Source of the DNA: JANXSF01 sp043745195
GTDB lineage: Bacteria; Acidobacteriota; Terriglobia; Bryobacterales; Bryobacteraceae
Reading direction: 5' to 3'
Assembly (NCBI GenBank): GCA_043745195.1
Contig: JAYTTF010000109.1
Location: 5,418 to 69,417, forward strand
Length of the DNA stretch: 64,000 nucleotides
Both the position numbers and the translations under genes were made by a program. Below are positions 33,070 to 41,920 of this stretch, piece by piece (within the stretch, counting starts at the first letter, position 1; each line of letters starts with the position of its first letter). Under the pieces are notes generated by a model. The model did not search any database, was not told the origin of the DNA, and saw only the letters and a list, made by a program, of their open reading frames with translations.

Positions 33070-35253
33070 TTGAATTTGAATTTGACTATCCGTTTTTGTT
33101 TGGCAGTTGTGGCCAGTGCGTTGTGCTTTGCTGCTCAATCTGCCTCCAGCGAAGAGATGGCACGTTGGACCAAGCGTGCCCAAAATGTGACTATCGTGCG
33201 TGACGATTGGGGCATTGCGCACATCTATGCCAAAACAGATGCCGATGTTGTATTTGGGATGATTTATGCGCAGGCTGAAGATGATTTCAACCGCATTGAG
33301 ATGAACTACCTCACGTCCATGGGCCGAGTGGCAGAGGCGGAGGGCGAGTCAAAAATCTATCAGGATTTGCGCATGAAGATGTTCATTCAACCGGAACAGT
33401 TGAAGACCTTGTACGCATCGAGCCCTGCTTGGCTGCGCGATTTGATGGACGCCTGGGCCGACGGGTTAAATTACTATTTATCCAAACCTGCTGGAACAAA
33501 GCCGCGAGTGATCCAACGGTTTGAGCCTTGGATGGCACTCAGTTTCACTGAAGGCAGCATTGGTGGGGACATTGAGCGAATCAATCTTCCGCAATTGGAA
33601 GAGTTCTACGGAAAACGTCCAGCGATGCAAGCAAAGGTTGTTGATGGCGAACTGCTGAGGGAACCTTCCGGTTCCAACGGAATCGCCATTGCACCAGCAA
33701 ACACGATAGGACGGCACGCTCTTTTATTGATCAACCCCCATACTTCATTCTTCTTCCGATCGGAACTTCAAATGGTAAGTGAAGAGGGTCTGAATGCATA
33801 CGGCGCAGTTACTTGGGGACAGTTCTTCATATATCAAGGCTTCAATCAACGTGCCGGATGGATGCATACTTCGAGTGGCGTTGATGTGGTTGACGAATAT
33901 TTGGAGACTATCACAAAGCGTGGCGACGGCTATGTTTACCTTCACGGCAAGAAGGAGCGATCGGTGATAGCCACTGAAATCACAGTGCCTTATAAGAGCG
34001 GGCAAAAGCTTTCAGAGAAGAAGTTTACGGTTTACCGCACGCACCACGGACCGGTAATTCGTCAGCAAAAAGGCAAGTGGGTGAGCATTCAACTAATGAA
34101 TGAACCAGTGCGGGCGTTGATGCAATCTTATTCGCGCACGAAGGCAACAAACTATAAGGATTACCGGAAAACAATGGAACTGAAGGCGAACTCATCGAAC
34201 AATACTATTTACGCCGATGCCGATGGGTCCATTGCCTATTTCCATGGCAACTACATTCCTAAGCGTGCAACAAAGTTTGATTGGACCAAGCCGGTGGATG
34301 GGAGTGATCCGGCGACCGATTGGAAGGGTTTGCATTCCATCAACGAGACTCCAACCTTGTTCAACCCTGCAAGCGGCTGGCTTTACAACACCAATAATTG
34401 GCCATGGTCAGCCGCAGGCAAGAGCAGTCCGAAGCAGGAAACATTTCCACGATACGTGGAAAGCGGGCGCGAATCGGCCCGCGGCCTGCATGCCATCAGA
34501 GTGCTGGAAAATCGCAAAGACTTCACGCTTGAGTCGCTTCTGAAAGCTGCTTATGATAGCTATTTGCCATGGTTTGAGAAAACGATTCCGGCATTGATTC
34601 AGGCATGGGAGCAGGCTCCAGCGGATCAAGCGAACAAGGCGGAGCTGGCGGAGCAAATTGGCATATTGCGCACTTGGGACTTGCGATGGTCTGTGGATTC
34701 TGTGGCCACTTCTCTTGCAGTGTTTTGGGGAGAGGAGGTGCAGCGAAAGTTTCGCGATGAGATCCGACAGTCCGGACTATCAGCGGAGGAGTATGTTTCA
34801 AATTTGGCCGGGCAAGCCAAACTTCAGGCATTAGCATCGGCTTCGGAGCGTCTGGCAAAAGACTTCGGGACTTGGAAGACGGCTTGGGGTGAAATCAATC
34901 GATTCCAAAGATTGACGGGGGACATTGTGCAACCCTTCAACGACGCAGGGCCGAGCATTCCGGTGGCGTTTACGTCTGCCAATTGGGGCTCGTTGGCCTC
35001 GTTCGGCGCACGCCCTTATACAGGAACCAAAAAATGGTACGGGACCAGCGGAAACAGTTTTGTGGCGGTTGTGGAGTTCGGAGAGCGAGTAAGAGCATTG
35101 GCGGTGACTGCTGGTGGCGAGAGTGGTTCGCCAGCGTCGAACCACTTCAATGATCAGGGGCAACGATACGCGAAGGGCGATTTGCGCGAAGTCTACTTTT
35201 ACCGAACACAACTGGCAGGGCATACAGAACGCGAGTATCATCCGGGTGAGTAA
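33070..35253 (+). CDS. Penicillin acylase family (acyl-homoserine-lactone acylase-like) protein
   Basis: A 727-residue Ntn-hydrolase with signal peptide (FCLAVVASALCFAAQSAS). The alpha chain contains VTIVRDDWGIAHIYAKTDAD and FGMIYAQAEDDFNRIEMNYL. The autocatalytic nucleophile is Ser202 in EPSGSNGIAIAPANT, followed by LLINPHTSF. The beta chain has SSNNTIYADADGSIAYFHGN with the oxyanion Asn region. Closest in pattern to PvdQ/AHL-acylase-like enzymes, so quorum-signal or other amide hydrolysis in the periplasm is likely, but the substrate is unproven. The start appears to be TTG at 33070; a TTG 6 bp downstream is an alternative. Confidence 0.87.
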   Translation: MNLNLTIRFCLAVVASALCFAAQSASSEEMARWTKRAQNVTIVRDDWGIAHIYAKTDADVVFGMIYAQAEDDFNRIEMNYLTSMGRVAEAEGESKIYQDLRMKMFIQPEQLKTLYASSPAWLRDLMDAWADGLNYYLSKPAGTKPRVIQRFEPWMALSFTEGSIGGDIERINLPQLEEFYGKRPAMQAKVVDGELLREPSGSNGIAIAPANTIGRHALLLINPHTSFFFRSELQMVSEEGLNAYGAVTWGQFFIYQGFNQRAGWMHTSSGVDVVDEYLETITKRGDGYVYLHGKKERSVIATEITVPYKSGQKLSEKKFTVYRTHHGPVIRQQKGKWVSIQLMNEPVRALMQSYSRTKATNYKDYRKTMELKANSSNNTIYADADGSIAYFHGNYIPKRATKFDWTKPVDGSDPATDWKGLHSINETPTLFNPASGWLYNTNNWPWSAAGKSSPKQETFPRYVESGRESARGLHAIRVLENRKDFTLESLLKAAYDSYLPWFEKTIPALIQAWEQAPADQANKAELAEQIGILRTWDLRWSVDSVATSLAVFWGEEVQRKFRDEIRQSGLSAEEYVSNLAGQAKLQALASASERLAKDFGTWKTAWGEINRFQRLTGDIVQPFNDAGPSIPVAFTSANWGSLASFGARPYTGTKKWYGTSGNSFVAVVEFGERVRALAVTAGGESGSPASNHFNDQGQRYAKGDLREVYFYRTQLAGHTEREYHPGE

Positions 35254-35351
35254 CTGGTTCTTTTGTTAGAACTCGCGCAAAACGGAGCCAGCGGCATGCA
35301 GCTTTGGCGTTTCTGGTATGTTGGTGGCCCCGCCGCTGGACCCTTTGCGCT

Positions 35352-35872
35352 TTACTGAATCAGCCCGTAATTAGCAGCATAGCGCGCTTGCTTTGCAATG
35401 GGAGTCTGTCCAGCATGGCCGCCGCCGTTGGCACCAAGCCCCGACAAAGAATCGACAAATGGGGCGATGAAGGAAATGTCTCCAGTGCCGCGTAGCATTG
35501 GATCGAGTGCTTCCATTTCCAGAGCACCCAGTGTTCGGTTGGCCTCATTCAAAACATCCAGAAGTGCAATGTTTCCAGGTGTTGGAGCCATTGGTGGATA
35601 GGGATTATTGAAGGTTAACTTAGCAGCCGTTTTCAGAAGATTTTTTTGCAAAACGGAATGCATTTTATCTTTCACTCCGGCAAGCTGTTCCGGCGTAAGG
35701 GCACGAATATCGCCGATGGCCTGGGCTTCTGCTGGAACAATGTTTGGCTTTCCGGTAACTGAACCTTGCCCCCCGAAATCCACTTTGATGCTAGCCCGCC
35801 CAGAACTATTCTAACGTTGTAAGTCAGGTTGAGTTCGCGCAGTTGTTCATGAATTAAATCGTGCAATTGCCG
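35352..35872 (-). pseudogene. M20-family metallopeptidase, C-terminal remnant
   Basis: On the minus strand 35872-35810 reads QLHDLIHEQLRELNLTYNV, then after a frame change VDFGGQGSVTGKPNIVPAEA, GDIRALTPEQLAGVKDKM and LDPMLRGTGDISFIAPFVD S. This is the dimerisation domain and C-terminal end of M20 peptidases. The last segment shifts again: LPLQSKRAMLLI is in a second frame. The whole N-terminal metal-binding domain is missing. At least two frameshifts plus truncation make it a dead gene. Confidence 0.75.
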
Positions 35873-35943
35873 TTTCTATGCTTTGTTAGTTCTCAAGCTG
35901 AGATTAGTGGAGATTGGCTTCGTGTTGCAACTTATCACAATAA

Positions 35944-35990
35944 AAACCCGCCGATGATGCCAAACTTTTAAATGGCGCAGCGGCGGGTTT
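35944..35990 (-). terminator. Intrinsic terminator of the thioredoxin gene
   Basis: A perfect 10-bp stem (AAACCCGCCG / CGGCGGGTTT) 23 nt beyond the stop codon on the minus strand, ending in GGGTTTTTATT. It has a 27-nt loop. Confidence 0.8.
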
Positions 35991-36012
35991 CACTCTTCGG
36001 CCATACAAAATC

Positions 36013-36342
36013 TTACAGGTGGCTGTTGATCAACTTCGCAATTTCCTCTTTCGGCACAGCGCCAACCAATTGGCCAGCCACTTTGCCTCCTTTGAAAAGC
36101 AGCAATGCCGGGATGCCACGAATGTTGTAGCGCTGGGCGATGCCCATTTCCTGATCGACATTCAACTTGCCGATCTTTGCTTTGCCGGCGAAATCATCCG
36201 CCACCGCATCAATCGTGGGGCCAAGCATGCGGCAAGGACCGCACCATTCTGCCCAGAAATCCACTAATACCGGGGTCTCCGCGTTTAGCACGTCCGCGTC
36301 GAACGCCGCTTCGGTAAAGGTCTTTGTATTTGTACCAGCCAT
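36013..36342 (-). CDS. trxA: Thioredoxin
   Basis: A 109-residue classical thioredoxin. VLVDFWAEWCGPCRMLGP has the WCGPC redox site, and IRGIPALLLFKGGK contains the conserved cis-proline. The ATG at 36342 (MAGTNTKTF) follows GGAG; the in-frame start at 36393 would add a 17-residue leader unlike the family. It lies 55 nt after the glycogen synthase gene on the same strand and is followed by an intrinsic terminator. It is a cytosolic protein-disulfide reductase. Confidence 0.95.
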   Translation of the reverse strand: MAGTNTKTFTEAAFDADVLNAETPVLVDFWAEWCGPCRMLGPTIDAVADDFAGKAKIGKLNVDQEMGIAQRYNIRGIPALLLFKGGKVAGQLVGAVPKEEIAKLINSHL

Positions 36343-36397
36343 AAAATCTCCGATTCCGTCTTCTGTCACTTCAGATGCTGCAAGGTGCCTCAACGAT

Positions 36398-37825
36398 TCA
36401 CTGGCTCAGCAATTGCCGGTAAAGTGTTGCATATTCAGAGGCCGACACGTTCCAAGAGAAATCCTTCTTCATCCCCCGGCGCATTCTTTCCTGCCAAATA
36501 AGCGGATCCGCCCATTCCTTAAGCCCCCGGCCAATCGCTTCCAACAACGCGGCACCGGTATACTCCTGGAATTTGAATCCTGTATCCTCTTCGATGGTAT
36601 CATCCAGACCCCCAGTGGCGCGCACCACCGGCGGGGTCCCGTACTTCAAACTGTAAATCTGATTTAAACCGCATGGCTCATAAAGGCTTGGCATTAAGAA
36701 CATGTCGGACCCGGCTTCAATTTTGTGAGCCAGCCGGTTGTTGTAGGCAATCTTCACCCGCACTTGCAACGGCTGGGCTTCGGCCAATTGTTGAAATACG
36801 GATTCGTAATAGGGTTCCCCGGTTCCCAGGGCAATCAGGGTGACGTCCTGCTCCAACAGGTCGGGGGCGATTTCCGCCAATAGATCGAATCCTTTCTGGC
36901 TGGCGAAACGGGAGACGATTCCCAGGATTGGCCTGTTCGCCATTTCTTCGGGCAATCCAAATTCACTGAGTAAGTCCAACCTGCAAGCCTGTTTCCCCGC
37001 AAGGTTGGCGGCACTATACTTGGCGGCAATGGACGTATCTGTTTCTGGGCTCCACTCGTTATAATCAACGCCATTTACAATGCCTGTAAGTTGGGTGCTG
37101 CGGGATTGCAACAATCCCTCCAGGCCGAAACCATATTCGGGAGTCTGAATCTCCCGCGCGTAGGCTTTGCTGACGGTGGACAGCCAATCGCTAAAATTGA
37201 TTCCACCTTTCAGTAGATTGACGTCACCGAAAAACTCCAATCCACCGATGTTGAAAACATCAAGCCCCACACCCATTTCGCGCAAGATTCGGTAGGCATC
37301 CTGAAACCGCCCCTGGTAACCAAGATTGTGAATTGTAAAAAGAGTTTTGACATTCTGCAGGCGTGGATCGTTCTGGTAATACTGACGAAGATAGACAGGA
37401 ACCAGCGCCGACTGCCAGTCATGACAATGAATAATATTCGGACGCACAATGTTACGGGCAACGCCCAGGGCAGCCATGCTAAGGGCTCCAAAGCGAATGT
37501 GGTTGTCTGGATAATCGCTACCCAAATGACCGTAAATTCCATCGCGATCGAAAAGGTATGGGATGTCTACGAAATAGAAATCCACCCCTTCTCTGTGGTG
37601 GCGATCAATTGCAGCAGTAAACGAGTTTGGACCAACGTTCACTGGCAAGGAATCCCAAACCCTTTCCATGCCTTCATCCCTAACACTGCGGAATTTAGGG
37701 ATTACCACGGAGACCTTTTCGCCTTTGCGCGCCAAGGCTGCGGGTAAGGATCCAAGCACATCAGCCAACCCACCAGTCTTAACGTAAGGAGCGGCTTCAG
37801 AGGCCACCATCAGAATATTTGCCAT
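36398..37825 (-). CDS. glgA: Glycogen synthase (ADP-glucose type, GT5)
   Basis: A 475-residue enzyme that extends alpha-1,4-glucan chains from ADP-glucose. MANILMVASEAAPYVKTGGL includes the Lys of the KTGGL ADP-glucose-binding motif, IIHCHDWQSALVP and LFTIHNLGYQG follow, and the C-terminal GT-B half has GIVSRFASQKGFDLL and PSLYEPCGLNQIYSLKYGTP. Length is normal. A longer in-frame start at 37876 adds 17 residues before the conserved MAN; I prefer 37825. No other glg genes are nearby. Confidence 0.95.
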   Translation of the reverse strand: MANILMVASEAAPYVKTGGLADVLGSLPAALARKGEKVSVVIPKFRSVRDEGMERVWDSLPVNVGPNSFTAAIDRHHREGVDFYFVDIPYLFDRDGIYGHLGSDYPDNHIRFGALSMAALGVARNIVRPNIIHCHDWQSALVPVYLRQYYQNDPRLQNVKTLFTIHNLGYQGRFQDAYRILREMGVGLDVFNIGGLEFFGDVNLLKGGINFSDWLSTVSKAYAREIQTPEYGFGLEGLLQSRSTQLTGIVNGVDYNEWSPETDTSIAAKYSAANLAGKQACRLDLLSEFGLPEEMANRPILGIVSRFASQKGFDLLAEIAPDLLEQDVTLIALGTGEPYYESVFQQLAEAQPLQVRVKIAYNNRLAHKIEAGSDMFLMPSLYEPCGLNQIYSLKYGTPPVVRATGGLDDTIEEDTGFKFQEYTGAALLEAIGRGLKEWADPLIWQERMRRGMKKDFSWNVSASEYATLYRQLLSQ

Positions 37826-37870
37826 GTTCCAGAAACCATGATACGGCACCGAAGCGAGCTTTGATTCATT

Positions 37871-37914
37871 TGTCACGAAAAGTTCGTTAAGTGTTCGTTA
37901 AACCGTCACATTTC
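37871..37914 (+). promoter_or_regulatory. Pho-box-like array of 11-bp direct repeats
   Basis: Four units in exact 11-bp phase: TGTCACG (37871), GTTCGTT (37882), GTTCGTT (37893) and CGTCACA (37904). The inner two repeat GTTCGTTAA exactly; the outer two match the enterobacterial Pho-box half-site TGTCA(T/C). It lies about 60 bp before an alkaline phosphatase gene. A two-component PhoB/PhoP-type regulator would bind such tandem repeats with 11-bp spacing. Confidence 0.55.
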
Positions 37915-37969
37915 ACACCTATCCTTGGAGGGACTTCTTTTTTAAAGTCAATTTCTCATGGAGACATAC

Positions 37970-39991
37970 ATGACCTTTCGTAGTTATACTCGCGCGTTGA
38001 TTGCGGCTATTGCCGTTGCCGCGCCTCTTGTTGCGCAAAGCTCGGGTACGCCAAGCGTTCGCATCGTACTGAATGAACGGACACGCATGCTGCAAGGCCA
38101 GTTGTTCGATCTTGTTTTGGAAGTTCGCAACGCTAAAACTATTACCAGTTTGAAGGTGACAGCCGGTGGCGTTGACCTTACCTCAAAATTTGCTGCACCT
38201 AAAGCCGCAGATCTGGATTGCGACGCCTCAACCGATTGGGTACTGCGTGCCGACCTGACTTCTCTTGATGTTCCTGGCGACATTCCCATCAATGTTTCCC
38301 TGTCCGCAGATTCCGCCTCACTCACCACCAGCCGCACTATTGAGGTACGCGAGTTCAGTATTGCTGCAGCCCAACGCCGCAACATTGTTTTATTCATTGG
38401 CGATGGAATGGGAACGGCCTACCGCGACGCAGCCCGTCTGGTTTCCCGCGCAATAGTGGATGGAAGCGGTAAGAACTCTTTCCGCGAAGGCTTCTTTGAC
38501 AATCTTCTTGAAATGGACAAAATGCCTGTCAGTGGCATGTCGATGACCTACGGAACGGACTCCATTGTTCCCGATTCTGCCAACACCGGCACTGCATGGG
38601 CAACCGGCAACAAAAGCTTTCTTAACGCCATTAATGTAATTGGAGATGGGACCGATTGTAAGTGGCGTTTCAATGGCCAACAGAATGCAGCTAACCTTGG
38701 TTTCATTACGGATAATCCGCGAATCGAAAACCTTTGGCAGTATCTGAAGCGTCGCTACAATTACCGCACAGGAATTGTTTCCACTGCAGCCATTACAGAC
38801 GCAACCCCCGCTGTGGAGGGCTCATACGTGGGCTTCCGTGCAGCCCGTCTGGAAATCGCCAGACAGTACCTGGAAAATCCAATGCTAGCGAATCGCCCCG
38901 CGTTTGACGTCATCCTCGGTGGCGGAACAGATCCTTTCACCGCTCAAGGGCGAACCGACAAACGCAATTTAATCGGGGAATTTCAAGGATTAGGTTTCCG
39001 GTATGTAACCAACGCAACAGACCTAAGGGCGCTTGCCTTCGGTCAGCCAACCATCGGCCTGTTCAAAGGCAGTGCCGCTCCGGCTCCCGCAGCCAACGGC
39101 ATTACCACTGCCGCTGACGTGAACATGGACGTAGCTTACGACAAACTGCGAATGCAACGTCCGGCTTCAGAACCGGTTGCTGCATTGGGTACTTTCACCG
39201 ATCAGCCAATGCTGGACCTGATGACGCAAAAAGCTATTGAAATTCTTAGCTCCAGCTTTAGCAGCGCACCGTTCATCCTAATGGTTGAGGCTGCTTCCAT
39301 CGACAAGCAATCGCACGCCAATCAGGCCGCTGGGCAGATCTGGGATTCTATTGAGTTCGACAAAGCGATTGGGGTTGCACGGTCTTGGGCTTCCAAACGT
39401 ACCACCAAAGATACTCTGATTGTGGTTACTGCTGACCACGACCAATCGATGAGCATCATCGGCGTCACCAACAGCCCCGATGCTGAATATTTCGACCGTA
39501 CCAAGTCAACGAAAACGTCCATCAAGACGGCGGCTGGCGATCAGGACTTTACGGTGTATGGTGATTCGTTCTCCAATACACGAGCGGGCCTTCCGTTTAT
39601 CAATGCCAGTACGGGAGCGTCAAATAATGGTGGTGCATCCGGAGCCCCTGCAACCTGGGCAACCACCAATGTTGCGTCAGACCCGGCAAGCAGTTCTTAC
39701 TCAACTTATTTCGGAGCCCCTGCTTATAAATTGGATGCAACCAATGGGTATCCAGTCAATTCCGGCGCTGGCATCCGGCGGCTTTCAGTTGGCTACCGCA
39801 CTGGAGATCACACCGGCTCCAGCGTTCCAATAACAGCCGAAGGTCCAGGTGCCTTGTTCTTCACGGGCTATATGGATCAGACAGATATTTTCTTCAAGAT
39901 GGCAGCCGCTCTATCCAACGACACTACCGATGCGGATAAGATGGTTGATTTTCTTCAGAGTGCAAAGTTCCCCAAAACAACAGGAAAATAA
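37970..39991 (+). CDS. Secreted alkaline phosphatase
   Basis: A 673-residue PhoA-family enzyme. The ATG at 37970 has GGAGA 6 nt upstream; the ATG at 37958 is an alternative. Signal peptide (ALIAAIAVAAPLVAQ), then an extra N-terminal domain of about 100 residues, then NIVLFIGDGMGTAYRDAARL (first metal Asp), the nucleophile in VPDSANTGTAWATG, FILMVEAASIDKQSHANQA and LIVVTADHDQSM, and HTGSSVPITAEGPGA with a zinc-ligand His. It releases phosphate from organic esters in the periplasm. The Pho-box-like repeats upstream suggest induction by phosphate starvation. Confidence 0.9.
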   Translation: MTFRSYTRALIAAIAVAAPLVAQSSGTPSVRIVLNERTRMLQGQLFDLVLEVRNAKTITSLKVTAGGVDLTSKFAAPKAADLDCDASTDWVLRADLTSLDVPGDIPINVSLSADSASLTTSRTIEVREFSIAAAQRRNIVLFIGDGMGTAYRDAARLVSRAIVDGSGKNSFREGFFDNLLEMDKMPVSGMSMTYGTDSIVPDSANTGTAWATGNKSFLNAINVIGDGTDCKWRFNGQQNAANLGFITDNPRIENLWQYLKRRYNYRTGIVSTAAITDATPAVEGSYVGFRAARLEIARQYLENPMLANRPAFDVILGGGTDPFTAQGRTDKRNLIGEFQGLGFRYVTNATDLRALAFGQPTIGLFKGSAAPAPAANGITTAADVNMDVAYDKLRMQRPASEPVAALGTFTDQPMLDLMTQKAIEILSSSFSSAPFILMVEAASIDKQSHANQAAGQIWDSIEFDKAIGVARSWASKRTTKDTLIVVTADHDQSMSIIGVTNSPDAEYFDRTKSTKTSIKTAAGDQDFTVYGDSFSNTRAGLPFINASTGASNNGGASGAPATWATTNVASDPASSSYSTYFGAPAYKLDATNGYPVNSGAGIRRLSVGYRTGDHTGSSVPITAEGPGALFFTGYMDQTDIFFKMAAALSNDTTDADKMVDFLQSAKFPKTTGK

Positions 39992-40000
39992 TCAAAACGG

Positions 40001-40507
40001 ATGACGATGGTGAAGATTTTAACTTTTGTAATGGCGCTGCATTTTGCAGCGCCAGTTTTTTCTGAAGAAGACGAAATATCTCATATTTGGTTGGCAGACA
40101 CTAGGGAGAAAATCTTGAAACTTTTTGGGCCTCCAAAAGTGACGGCTGAATTTGGGAAAGATTTTCATTCATGGCAGTATCAAATTGGAGAGGGCGATCA
40201 CGAAGAATTCTCCCATCTGGTTGTATTCCGCAAGTCAACTGGCGACCTGGTGAGTTTTACGAGAAATTACGAGAGTCCTCGAAAAGTACATACCCTTTTC
40301 CCTGTTGCAGAATCCAATACTTACGCTTTTCAGGAGGCTGGCAAGCCGGATTATCCTATGTTGGTGCGGAGCTTGCCGGACGGGCGTTTGCTGCTTGCCA
40401 TTGGCATTTCAAAACCACAACAAACAACCACTCAATTAGTTGTGATGCGCCAATCGGAACTGCGTTACTTCTACCCTTGGCTGGAAAAACTATTGCCCAC
40501 CCGCTAG
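40001..40507 (+). CDS. Small secreted protein of unknown function
   Basis: A 168-residue protein with signal peptide (ILTFVMALHFAAPVFSEE), starting 10 nt after the phosphatase stop codon, so probably cotranscribed. The mature part begins HIWLADTREKILKLFGPPKV, a pattern reminiscent of SmpA/BamE-like or DUF-type lipocalin-like domains that monitor 'ADTREKVLKLFGPP' segments, but I cannot name a family. It ends FYPWLEKLLPTR. There is no lipobox or membrane helix beyond the signal. Being cotranscribed with a phosphatase, it may act in phosphate starvation, but this is a guess. Confidence 0.7.
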   Translation: MTMVKILTFVMALHFAAPVFSEEDEISHIWLADTREKILKLFGPPKVTAEFGKDFHSWQYQIGEGDHEEFSHLVVFRKSTGDLVSFTRNYESPRKVHTLFPVAESNTYAFQEAGKPDYPMLVRSLPDGRLLLAIGISKPQQTTTQLVVMRQSELRYFYPWLEKLLPTR

Positions 40508-40518
40508 AGTGCTAAGAT
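40505..40518 (+). promoter_or_regulatory. Extended -10 promoter of the plus-strand sulfatase gene
   Basis: TAGAGTGCTAAGAT: extended -10 TGC then TAAGAT (40513-40518), 7 nt before the GTG start. The first 11 bases equal those before the PadR gene (30078-30088). Confidence 0.45.
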
Positions 40519-40525
40519 TTTCTCA

Positions 40526-41908
40526 GTGAATCTTAATCGGCGAAGTTTTCTAAAAACAGCAGGCTTAGCTCCTGCGCTGCTAGCGGCTGAGGCGCGGCCT
40601 AATATTCTTTGGATCATTGGGGACGACCTGGGTCCTCAACTAGGTTGTTACGGCGACACGCTGGTTAAAACGCCGAACATTGATCGCCTTGCCAGCGAAG
40701 GCGTGCGCTTTACGCATTGCTTCACAACGGCCCCTGTTTGTTCGGCAAGCCGTTCGGGCTTCAATGTTGGGCGTTATCAGATCGCCACTGGAACTCACAA
40801 TCATCGCAGCCATCGTAAGGATGATTATCCACTGCCTGGTGACTCGCGCTTGATCATGGATCGTATGCGTGAGGCTGGGTACTTTACGGCCAACATTCTT
40901 GATATCGCTCCCGGGGTGCGCGGAACAGGGAAGACCGATTTCAATTTCAAAACGGCAGGCAAACCGTTCGACGGGACTCATTGGAATCAGCGCAAAAAGG
41001 ATCAGCCGTTTTTTGCGCAGATTAATTTTCAGGCACCTCACAAGGGTCCGGCATTCGTGGCTGCGCGTAAGCAGAAGGTTTTGGTGGATCCCAAGACGGT
41101 TCCACTGCCCCCTTATTATCCTGATCATCCAGTGGTGCGGAATGAAGTAGCGAATTATTACGATGCCGTGCAGTTGCTGGATTATCAAGTGGGCGTGACG
41201 TTGGACAATTTGCAAAAAGACGGGCTGCTGGACAATACCGTAATCTTCTTCTTTGGTGATAATGGCCGCTGCCTGTTGCGCGGTAAGCAATGGTTGTATG
41301 ACGCCGGGACCCATATTCCACTGATTGTTCGCTATCCCGGAGTGCTACCGAAAGGGACGGTGCGGAGGGACCTTGTGGTTGCTCTGGATTTCAATGCCCA
41401 GTCGCTTGTCTATGCGGGTATTACGGTTCCAAATTCATACGATGGGCAGCCGCTATTTGGTAGCAAGCCTCGTGAAGTTGTATTTACGGCGCGCGATCGG
41501 TGCGACATGACAGTGGATCGCATTCGTGCTGTTCGGAGTACGAAGTATAAGTTGATTCGGAACTTCATGCCGGAGAAGCCTTACACGCAGTTCAATGAGT
41601 ACATAAAGACGTCGTATCCTACGCTGACGGTGCTTCAGGATTTGCATTCCCAAGGAAAGTTAAATGCAGTGCAGCAACAATTCATGGCGGCAACAAAGCC
41701 AGATGTTGAGTTTTACGACTTAGCTGCGGATCCACATGAAGTGATTAACTTGGCGATGTCGCCGAAGCATAGTAAGTTAGTGAAGGAATATTCGAGTAAG
41801 CTGGACGCGTGGCTTAAGGCGATGGATGACAAGGGAGCAACGCCGGAATCGCGAGAGACGATTGAAGCGGAGGAGCCACGGGCTAAAGATTCCGCCGCCA
41901 AAGATTGA
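40526..41908 (+). CDS. Sulfatase (arylsulfatase superfamily, S1) with Tat signal
   Basis: A 460-residue exported sulfatase. The twin-arginine signal is LNRRSFLKTAGLAPALLA. NILWIIGDDLGPQLGCYG holds the metal-binding Asp pair. The formylglycine site is Cys72 in APVCSASRSGF, i.e. C-x-A-x-R rather than the commoner C-x-P-x-R. VIFFFGDNGR supplies the second Asp-Asn. The C-terminal part is the usual small sulfatase domain, ending in a lysine/alanine-rich tail. It needs an anaerobic- or FGE-type maturase encoded elsewhere. The start is GTG. Confidence 0.9.
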   Translation: MNLNRRSFLKTAGLAPALLAAEARPNILWIIGDDLGPQLGCYGDTLVKTPNIDRLASEGVRFTHCFTTAPVCSASRSGFNVGRYQIATGTHNHRSHRKDDYPLPGDSRLIMDRMREAGYFTANILDIAPGVRGTGKTDFNFKTAGKPFDGTHWNQRKKDQPFFAQINFQAPHKGPAFVAARKQKVLVDPKTVPLPPYYPDHPVVRNEVANYYDAVQLLDYQVGVTLDNLQKDGLLDNTVIFFFGDNGRCLLRGKQWLYDAGTHIPLIVRYPGVLPKGTVRRDLVVALDFNAQSLVYAGITVPNSYDGQPLFGSKPREVVFTARDRCDMTVDRIRAVRSTKYKLIRNFMPEKPYTQFNEYIKTSYPTLTVLQDLHSQGKLNAVQQQFMAATKPDVEFYDLAADPHEVINLAMSPKHSKLVKEYSSKLDAWLKAMDDKGATPESRETIEAEEPRAKDSAAKD

Positions 41909-41920
41909 GGCATTGGTGCG

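Noticed and set aside
37871..37914. The phased repeats read as part of glgA
   Set aside because: Only an unlikely extended start would bring glgA to 37876; the conserved MANILMVASE begins at 37825.
40640..41314. A 224-codon frame antisense to the sulfatase
   Set aside because: Shadow of a clearly coding gene, with improbable Ile/His/Arg composition.
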